Assembly: GCA_030704615.1 (NCBI GenBank)
Contig: CM060731.1
Location: 38,190,001-38,254,000 of the forward strand
Source of the DNA: Takakia lepidozioides
Taxonomy: Eukaryota > Streptophyta > Takakiopsida > Takakiales > Takakiaceae
Reading direction: 5' to 3'
DNA: 64,000 nt
Position 1 is the first letter of the stretch. Each line of letters starts with the position of its first letter. The notes beneath the pieces were generated by a model. The model ran no database searches, was not told the DNA's origin, and saw only the letters and a program-made list of their open reading frames with translations. Positions 56,419-64,000 of the stretch are shown piece after piece. The translations under genes were made by a program, and so were the position numbers.

Positions 56419-58357
56419 GTAGTAGGCGTACTGCTTGTCTGCATTGCATACTATGAGCGAAAATTGAGTAACAATGAAGCAATAACATACTGGTACTTCA
56501 GTACATGTCTTCATTCAATCACTCACTTATGTGCCGGTCCTATGCAACTCATCTAATACATGGTGATATTCTATCTTTGCATAGGCATGGATTGTGCTCT
56601 CGTTCGTTTCGTTTCCCAAAAGTGCTCTTGGATTCTCTTATTGCGTTGTGCAGTTGAAGGTAGTGTTGGCCATTCCAACTGGAATAGGCCCCCCTTCTCG
56701 GGTCCTCGGGAATAGGTGTTGTTTCCAATACACCCTAGACCCTGGGCTCATGCTTACCAAGCATGAGCCTAGGCTCACGCTTACTGCACTAATCGTGAGC
56801 CCAGCTCCCAAGCTCATGGGGCTAGGCACATGACCTAGCTGCCCTCTTCCTTAGGACCGCTTGAGGCAATGCCTTCTCTCTGTCCACCAAAAACTGGTGC
56901 CATCATACTCTCCCCATCTGCTTGCAGAGTTTACTGAACAAGAGTTAGAGGATGCACTTAAGCTTATGAACAACAACAAGGCCCCTAGGCTCAGCCATTT
57001 TGCTTGTGCTTCCAATGATCCGTATCAGTTATGTACTTTAACCGTTTACCACATCATTGGACTGATCACTCGAGCATTATCTGAATGCGTGTGGAACGAC
57101 GATTATGGCAGGTGCCATATTTCAGCAGAGTCAGTTTTAACCAGCAAATGCAGATGCTAGTGCCATCACCCAATCCATCTGCATCGTTATCGTGATCATT
57201 GCAAGCCTGTTCTCTCTATATCGCTCAATCTCCATGAATCGCAATCAAATCCACGAAAGCTCCCTCAAATCCAGTGTCTCCTTCATAAAACTTGCTGCTT
57301 TTCAGCATTCTCTATACGCCGACCTAACCAGTTACTTTGCGATTTCTAGTCTCATAACGCGCACCTTCTACCCTTGCTTCAGTAAGTCTTAGCAAAAAGA
57401 AGAGAGACTGCACCCCACGCTGGAACATTGGCCTAAAAGCTAAGAAGGAGACAACTGGAGGCCCTTCCGCCGTTCGAAAACGGTGGAATGGCCCGGTTTT
57501 TGGCATGTCCAATCTTCCCCACCCTCTCTTGAGAATGACATGGAACTGAAGGAGTGTAAACTCCGGTGGGGGTTACACGCCAGGTGAGTGTAACTCCCAC
57601 GGGAGTGGGGAGTGTGGGGAATCGGGCGAAAGTACCGTTAGATGGCACGAGTGCATTTAGTGCTTTCCTTATTTCTATTATCTGCCCAATGGCATGTGTG
57701 GGCCCATTTCCCCATTTCCCTATGAGGTGCCATGTGTAAGATCTTTGGGGTGCAGTACCACCTTCCCCTCCGAACTGAGTGCTTGTGGAGCGCCACGTGG
57801 GGACCCTCCGCCTGCCGTACCACCTTCCGCTACAACCTTCCGGCCGCAGGCAGAGCAACACGTGGGAAATCGGGCCCCGCCCGTGAAAGCCCTTGGGCGG
57901 GGCATTCCCTCGTGGAACCTGCCTTAGCCAACGTGGCCCAGCCGACACTCTGCCGAGAGCTCTTTGGGTGACGTGGCACAATGCCATTGGTTATGAGGAC
58001 GAGCGCTATATTTGATAGCATATGTTTTGGATGCGATGTGACAGATGTGGATGTAAAGTAGCCAAATCTGGATGTCAAGTGCACTCCTTGTGACAGACTA
58101 TGTCCAATACAGTTCAAGAGGAGGGAGAGTAGTGGATGTGGCAAGGCCGAGCCGAGGGCGGGCTATCTAGTCCATATGACCACCACCCTTTTTGAAAATA
58201 TATATGAAGTGTACATTTAAAAGTAAATAGAGCCCAGCAGCCAGGTGAGGTGAAGGCTCTTAGCTACGCAGGCTTGGGCAGCGTAGCTAAGAGTCCTCTC
58301 TATCTTGTGCATACACACCGACGTGCTCCAGCCCCCTTGAATCATGTGGAGTGCATA
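56419..58357. other. Mixed region: RT fragment, palindrome, dispersed repeat
   Basis: No gene. Near 56925-56990 the plus strand reads LLAEFTEQELEDALKLMNNN then KAP, like the start of a non-LTR reverse transcriptase of a third LINE family. An 11-bp perfect hairpin (GGCTCATGCTT/AAGCATGAGCC) is at 56745-56769. Bases 57504-57581 recur at 61101-61176. 57.7-57.95 kb is GC-rich. Confidence 0.45.
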
Positions 58358-59083
58358 TCATTGCCTCTTCAGCTCTGAAAACTGTAACTTTGCATCGTTT
58401 ACTACGAGGACAAACCTGTATAGGCACCAGATTGAGAAATTGCAGCCCAAAAATATCCAGAACAATGTACCAGCATTGGAACCTAGATACATACACAGCC
58501 ACCTATCTGCCAGTACTGCTCCAGCTGCAACAACAAAACCAATGCTTGCTAGCAGAATCCACAATCTGGCTGTCTTGAAACTGGCCTGCTGTGTAGCCCC
58601 CCGGCGTGGATTGCAAGCCTCATGCCAACAGCGGCTCAATACATAGGTACCAACGCCTGCAGATGCGAGCATTGGCACCAAGTACAATTGTTCCTTCAAT
58701 AAAGAGGGGCCCAATATTGCAGTTGCTGCTAGAGCTAGGTAGCCGATGAGTAGGGTTGATCGTTGTGCCACAGGCCTATCGTCAAAGATGCTGGCCAGAG
58801 TAGCAAAGCCCATCAAAATAGACATTGAAGAATTTCCTGTGGCCACCACGTCGGCCGAGTGAAATATTGTTCTGATGTCAAAGGAATGGAAGAAGAGGCC
58901 CCCAAGACACATGACGCCATACCACAAAAATGCAAAGCCCCAGACAAATAAACCTCTTCCGGGAATTTTAGTCATGGAAAGGCTCAAAAGATGGAGGCCG
59001 GTTGCCCATCCCATGAACATCCCAAAAACCATTGTCAAAGCAACAGTTGGCCACTTCACGCTAATGGAACTGCCCCATGGAAG
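58358..59083 (-). CDS. Multi-pass membrane protein, unknown function, 5' exon not placed
   Basis: Minus-strand exon of about 240 codons to a TGA stop. Starts after an acceptor CTTGCAG (59084 onward) with LPWGSSISVKWPTVALTMVF. Six or seven hydrophobic segments: TVALTMVFGMFMGWATGL, GLFVWGFAFLWYGVMCLGGL, MSILMGFATLASIF, LIGYLALAATAIL, LVPMLASAGVGTYVL, LWILLASIGFVVAAGAVL and TLFWIFLGCNFSIWCLY. Conserved-looking polar residues are FFHSFD, FHSADVVATG and ADRWLC, which loosely recall the CREST hydrolase superfamily (S, H, D) but without its C-terminal HxxxH pair. A possible upstream exon lies at 59152-59367 (QLTNYVYQCLN...), but its donor phase does not fit. Confidence 0.55.
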   Translation of the reverse strand, partial: LPWGSSISVKWPTVALTMVFGMFMGWATGLHLLSLSMTKIPGRGLFVWGFAFLWYGVMCLGGLFFHSFDIRTIFHSADVVATGNSSMSILMGFATLASIFDDRPVAQRSTLLIGYLALAATAILGPSLLKEQLYLVPMLASAGVGTYVLSRCWHEACNPRRGATQQASFKTARLWILLASIGFVVAAGAVLADRWLCMYLGSNAGTLFWIFLGCNFSIWCLYRFVLVVNDAKLQFSELKRQ

Positions 59084-59369
59084 CTGCAAGTTCACCCCCC
59101 AACCCCCACCCACGCACACAGAGATTCCAAATCAAATGGTCAGCACACTGGTCAGGACTCACCCATCATCTGCCTTCCATCTATAGATACTAAAGATCTG
59201 TTGTCTAGCTGTAGTCCAGAGAAGCTATGAAGCCGGGAAGCATATCTTGGTTGTTTCAGAGACAGACAGCTGGGTGCAATGTTGTGATTGAGGCACTGGT
59301 AGACATAGTTAGTTAATTGGATGTTACCAGGACTATAAACCTTACTGGTTGGATGATAGGGTTTCATGG

Positions 59370-61040
59370 AACCTGCATGTAAGATGGCGATGGTTCAAAT
59401 TCAGAGTTGGGTCCTATCATCATACAACAATTTAGCCTTGAGAGAAACCTTGTCTGGGAGGACAATCAAAGTCGCCACTATCAGCCACCATGTGCAAAAT
59501 TGGTAGGGATCATATCAGTTGATAGTGTACCTCGTGCAATGTTTTGCTTAGTTCTCTTCATGCGGACCAGAACCCCCCATGCCAAATGTCTTCAAAATAC
59601 CTCATAAGGTGCTACCTGACCGTTCACTCGTCAACTATTCCATCTTAAATAGATATATGATCCTGGTTTGAAGCTTCGAAAATTTCCAGGGTACGTGAAT
59701 GATAATGTGGTTATTCCCAAGACAACTGCTACGTGCCCTCACAGTGACCGTATCCGTGATAGGAATCGAGGAGGAAACATCCCTGAAAGCGGACTAAGAG
59801 GATTGTCCCAGCTTTTGGGGTGGCCAACCTCAATAAGCGCGGGAGTGGGTATGGTCACTAGTACTTCAGCAAGGTTTAACTTCAGCTGCCGCGCTTCTTA
59901 CCTGAGTTCCTTAGAAACGTCGCTACGGAATAAGTTATCCCAAATTCTTGAAAGCAAATTCAAAGCAGGTGACCAGTAATCTGAAGAAAGACTCTTGCCG
60001 AAGCAAGCGTAACTTATGGTGTCAGTTCACTTCGAAGGAGTGAAGAGATACTGTCCGTTTGGAGGTGAACAGTACTATATATCAATTGTCTCTTCCACTC
60101 TGCCACCATCTAAACACTCACCTTATCCATCAAGACCTTTTTCTTATCCAGCCTCTACCTCGGAAGAACTTGTTAAGCTACCAAAGCTGATACTGCAAAT
60201 TAGCAACTGTACCCTCCCTCGAGGCACACATGTACATCGTACCTCAATGAATTTAGCGAATCCTTTGAATCATACAACAAGCAACAACGTTCAAAAATCC
60301 GAAGCGTGCACAAGAGGCCGACGTTGTGGGGTGGATGTTGCAAATGCTTTCTGGAAAGAGAGAGGGAGAGAGAGAGAGAGAGATGTATATCGTACCGTAA
60401 AATCCAAGAAAGGGACGGGACACATTTCCTGCACCCACTCTGGGAAGAGGGCATCCCACAGAGGACGATAGGATTGCACCAGGCCGAAGGTGGCCGGGAA
60501 GAACTTCAAAGCCACGCTTGCCGACATAATTAATGAACCTCTGCCCGATCAGGACCCGCCGTTCAAGATTAACCAGCAGTGCCAGAATTCAAGTGAAAGT
60601 AGTTCGAAACTGATCAGCTCACAAATCTGGAAACATCCGGCAATCCGCAGCTGTCCTTTTACCTCAACCGGCGTGAAAGAAACCGAGTGGAGGAGAGAGA
60701 GAAAGAGAGAGAGGGACGGCTGCGAGAAGAAAGCGTAGCAACAAGCCAGACATAAAATGATATACTTCAGTCACAAGATCGTACTAGCACTTGATACAGT
60801 TGAAATCCAGTCAAAAGAAATGGCGTGGTGATCCGGTGGTGTGATGGCGTGCTTTTGATCAGCTCCCGAAACACTCCAGCCTTGCGTGGGAGCGGTTGTC
60901 GCTCCTCGCCATCCGGCCCCACCCGCTGAGCTACATATCTATCCCTTTTGAGTCTTCTTCCGGTCTTCACCTTCCCCGTCTGCCGGCGGGCCCATCTGCA
61001 CACACCAGAATTTTCATCTGTTTAACGCGGGAATTATTAG
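59370..61040. other. No gene recognised; GA microsatellite
   Basis: Short open frames only. A GA repeat lies at 60357-60382, with a second GA-rich stretch at 60693-60712. The minus strand at 60800-61000 encodes a basic stretch (KVKTGRRLKRDRYVAQRVGP) that I cannot place. Confidence 0.4.
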
Positions 61041-61149
61041 AAATGAGGTAAGAACTTAATGCACTCGTGCAACCTCTGATAGGACGCTACGCCCACTTTG
61101 TCATGTCAAATCATCCCCACCCTCTAGTTGAGAGTGACATGGAACTGAA

Positions 61150-61560
61150 GGTATATAAAATCCAGTGGGGGAGGCCAAAATATAATACCCGGCTGCACCG
61201 CGTCCCACATAATCCGTGACCAATTTCAGGCCTTTGAAGCGAGGGTCCAACGTCAGCGCCAACATGTTGTGTGACTTCAACACATTAGATGACACCAAAA
61301 AGTTGAGAAAAGGCTGCAAAACAGCAACAACCACTTCACGAATTCTCTTCATGAATTCTGCTTTGGAGTACAAGAAGCTCCGCATCAAAGACATTGGGTG
61401 GTTGAGTCTTATCACAAAATTGAGCTTTTTCCTCTTGCATGCGTACGGACAAAAACATGGCAGCATTGAGGGCATCAGACAACAACCAATGACCTCTTGA
61501 TTGATTGAACATTGGAAACAGTCACCACAGGGTTCAAAAAACTTGTAACGGCTTCGGCAA
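61150..61560 (-). mobile_element. hAT-like transposase remnant
   Basis: Minus-strand reading contains AVLQPFLNFLVSSNVLKSHN then MLALTLDPRFKGLKLVTDYV, resembling the RNase-H-like region of plant hAT transposases, where LDPR(F/Y)K is typical. Upstream coding sequence is degraded and no DDE residues or termini were found. Confidence 0.4.
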
Positions 61561-61568
61561 TAGCCCAT

Positions 61569-62980
61569 ACCTACAGCTTAGGAACTCTTTGTTGCAGAGT
61601 AAGAGTTTGCTGACTGTAACATGTAATACTGGCCTATGTAAACTCAAGGGTTTTTCAAACATTATGACTTTTACATGCAAACTTGGTTTTCACAGAGTTT
61701 TCAGCTTGCGAGGCTGTAGGGTAGAGTCTATGCATGCCTTATTCCATTCTTGTCGACTCTTTCCAGATTTATTTGGTCCAAGTAATAGTCTTCTCAATGT
61801 AAAGCAGGTGTTCCTCAAGAAACTTCACTTGCTACTTGTCTGTTTTTTTTATAGAGAGTAGTAGAACCGAAAAATGAAGTGATGGCATAACCTGTAGGCA
61901 ATGACCGTTTCTTTCTTGCTTGGCGACTGTGCTTGGCCATGGTTATGTATAAGGATAATTTTATTTTAGTATATCCACTGGTTATCTATTTTACAAAACT
62001 CTTCAAATCTAGACGGTTAGGAATAGGACGATTAGAGGACTCCTAAAATTGGCGGATATATATGCAATTGGAGGTTACATATAATATATTGAATGGGAAA
62101 ACCCTAAAAATAATCAATTCACATATGACATCCCTAGGGGCTCCAAGGTGCAGTAGCTTGGCCATGAGCTATGTCACAAGGAAACCTTCTGTCACCACCT
62201 CAGTGGCGAAGTGGAACTCTGAACCATTTTGCTATCAGCACAACTGGTCTTCCCACATCATTCATGTGCTCAGAAGATCCAAACATTGTATTCATGCTCT
62301 AGATGCTAATGTAGCTTGTTGATTCATTGAATGCCTTCAATGGAGAGACGGCGCTAGAAATGCAGCTGCGTTGTGTGAGCAGGAACGTGTCTTATACATA
62401 ACTGTAACTGCTCTAGGGGGGTCAAAACGCCTTACTAATCCAGGTATACGTGTAGTGCTAACCTTAATATAGGGTACATATACATATACATACTCACCTC
62501 CCAACCGTCGGTTATTTATTTGCTCTATTTTGCAAAAATACCCTGTATGCGGTTATGTATACCTACTAACCGGGGTGGTAACCAACTCACTAACTGGGGT
62601 AGAGTGCTATACCCGGCCAACACTGGTTTATACCTGTTGGAGTGTCCGACTACACTACCATAGCCCCCATCAAGAACCAACCCATTAATGGAGTGTCGGT
62701 ACCTAGGCTACAATTCCATAAACGATTTTTAGAGCAGGCTAGCTGACGTGGCATGTTTCTACTGGATTCGAGGAGAGATGCTATATGTGGTATTCTACGA
62801 CCTACTAGATCTTAACTACCTGCGTGGCTCGGTAGGTCCTAGCTTCTGCTATATCTGCAGGTGGTAGGTACATACAAGGGTAAACTGACTGGCTCTGCCC
62901 TAAAAATCGGCTATGTCCGGTAGCGCTCGAGAGGGAGCCCTTGCTATTAGATATAGGAGGTCGCCATGACACCTCGCTGC
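61569..62980. other. No gene recognised
   Basis: AT-rich, with weak short repeats (AACTGGGGTAGAG, AACCGGGGTGGTA near 62570-62600). Bases 62915-62980 are a partial copy of the repeat that forms the inverted pair just downstream. Confidence 0.35.
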
Positions 62981-63248
62981 TTGTCATGTTGCGATTGTCA
63001 TGTTGGTTGCAACTTTTGCTGGATGGGGGCTATGGACTAGGTAGCATTCGAGAGGAGTCCTTGCTATTGGATATGGTAGGGAGCCATGATACCTCACCGC
63101 TAATGCTATGAGGTATGCTAATGCTAGTGAGGTATCAAGGCTCCCTACCATATCCGATAGCAAGGGCTCATCTCGAATGCTACCTAGTCCATAGCCCCCC
63201 ATCCAGAATCGAACCCAAAGTTGCACCAACATGACATCACAACATGAC
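62981..63248. repeat. Long inverted repeat with tRNA-type B box
   Basis: Arms 62981-63097 and 63127-63248 are reverse complements over about 117 bp with few mismatches and small indels, separated by 29 bp. Shared blocks: GGCTATGGACTAGGTAGCAT, TTGCTAT.GGATATGGTAGG. On the minus strand the second arm contains GGTTCGATTC (63206-63215), a B-box-like motif. RNA from either strand would form a long hairpin. Confidence 0.85.
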
Positions 63249-64000
63249 ACCCTCCTGGTATTTAATAGTGAAACCAAGGTAAGAGGGGAGAATTTGATAG
63301 GAGCCCAGGGAATCCGGACAAAGTACCGCTAGATGGCATGAGTCAGCGTCCGGGAAATAATTTCAGTTGAACCAGCCAGTAGCCGCTCATTCCCAGCAGC
63401 AATCGGCTAAGTGGGTTGGGCAGTCGGTTGCTGCCCCTTAGTGGTAACTATACCCGGTCAATTTCCGAGATAATTTCTTTACAACCGGTAATATTCCTAA
63501 TGATTTATTTTGTGTTCAGCTATAAATCCGGCCCTTATAAATATCAACCGGTTGACAACACAAGTGTCAAATGCACAACAATAAGTAAATAATAATAATA
63601 ATAAATAATCACAACCAGTTTTAAGCAATTCAAACAAGTGAAGAACATTGTATCCTTATAGAAGTTGGACCTGTCAATGCCTTCAAACCACATGGAGGTC
63701 AAGAATTGAACCCGCGTGGACAGGTGAGCTGTGATAGCAGGCAGCGAGTGCAAGCAGGCGTGGGGCTGGGGCTCCGAGAGCAACGTCCAGACTTAGTAGG
63801 GTTTGCCCGCGGGCCCGCCCTCTTTGAGTTCAATATTTTTTCACCTAAACGCCCTTCCTTGGATGTAACCCGGCCTGGCACGTTGGATTTCTGCCATGTG
63901 GTGGACTTTGACGGCCATTTCCATTTTTTGTAATATAAGAAGGGCCGGAATCCGTCCAGGCCTTGCCAACTAAGGCAGATTTCCTGTCTGTAATGAAACG
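63249..64000. other. No gene recognised; AAT microsatellite
   Basis: Bases 63330-63345 (CAAAGTACCGCTAGATGGCA region) resemble 57630-57648. A short AAT repeat is at 63589-63605. The window end has no clear exon. Confidence 0.4.

Noticed and set aside
57433-57987. 184-codon minus-strand ORF
   Set aside because: Composition follows GC-rich repeat DNA; competing open frames on both strands, no homology.
60890-60960. tRNA-like A box TAGCTCAGCGGGT on the minus strand
   Set aside because: No B box at the right distance and no cloverleaf.

Overview
The window is eukaryotic nuclear DNA: GT-AG (and two GC-AG) spliced genes, long introns packed with retrotransposon debris, and no rRNA or intact tRNA genes. 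The protein repertoire points to a streptophyte, most likely a seedless land plant with flagellated sperm (fern, lycophyte or bryophyte). It carries an intraflagellar-transport dynein heavy chain next to a plant-type TTC4 co-chaperone, plant-type folate and UBX-finger exons, and a plant-like set of retroelements. The exact species cannot be fixed from the sequence.

Positions 1-42,927 (+) hold most of one gene, the cytoplasmic dynein-2 (IFT dynein) heavy chain. I could assign 49 consecutive exons whose splice phases all agree; together they read as 3,578 codons plus a stop. The first several hundred codons lie upstream of the window. Exons run through the tail/linker, AAA1-AAA4, the coiled-coil stalk with the microtubule-binding domain, AAA5-6 and the C-terminus, which sits on one 2.78-kb terminal exon. 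Several introns are kilobases long because they have collected two LINE families (called L-A and L-B here), dozens of copies of the short L-A 3' end, and two very small LTR elements.

Those small elements (28,165-28,520 and 32,823-33,188) are the most striking find. Each has 143-145-bp LTRs starting TG (TA in one) and ending CA, a 68-76-bp interior that is little more than a tRNA-Met primer-binding site and a polypurine tract, and a perfect 5-bp target duplication. The LTR itself contains a tRNA-like cloverleaf with A box, B box and a downstream T4 run. This is a TRIM-type element analogous in design to Cassandra, which carries 5S rRNA, but with a tRNA-derived module.

Positions 44,610-48,089 (-) encode TTC4 (TPR co-chaperone), convergent with the dynein gene. 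From 48 kb onward the DNA is more fragmentary: a gene with a ParB-like DGNHR motif (49.35-51.3 kb, +), a lone C2H2 exon of UBX-protein type (52.4 kb), a methylene-THF dehydrogenase/cyclohydrolase (FolD) lacking its middle third (54.5-55.3 kb), a SWIM zinc-finger exon preceded by a 46-bp tandem duplication (56.1 kb), a multi-pass membrane protein (58.4-59.1 kb, -), a hAT-like transposase remnant (61.1-61.5 kb, -) and a long inverted repeat with a tRNA-type B box (63.0-63.25 kb). The remaining stretches hold microsatellites and old repeats.
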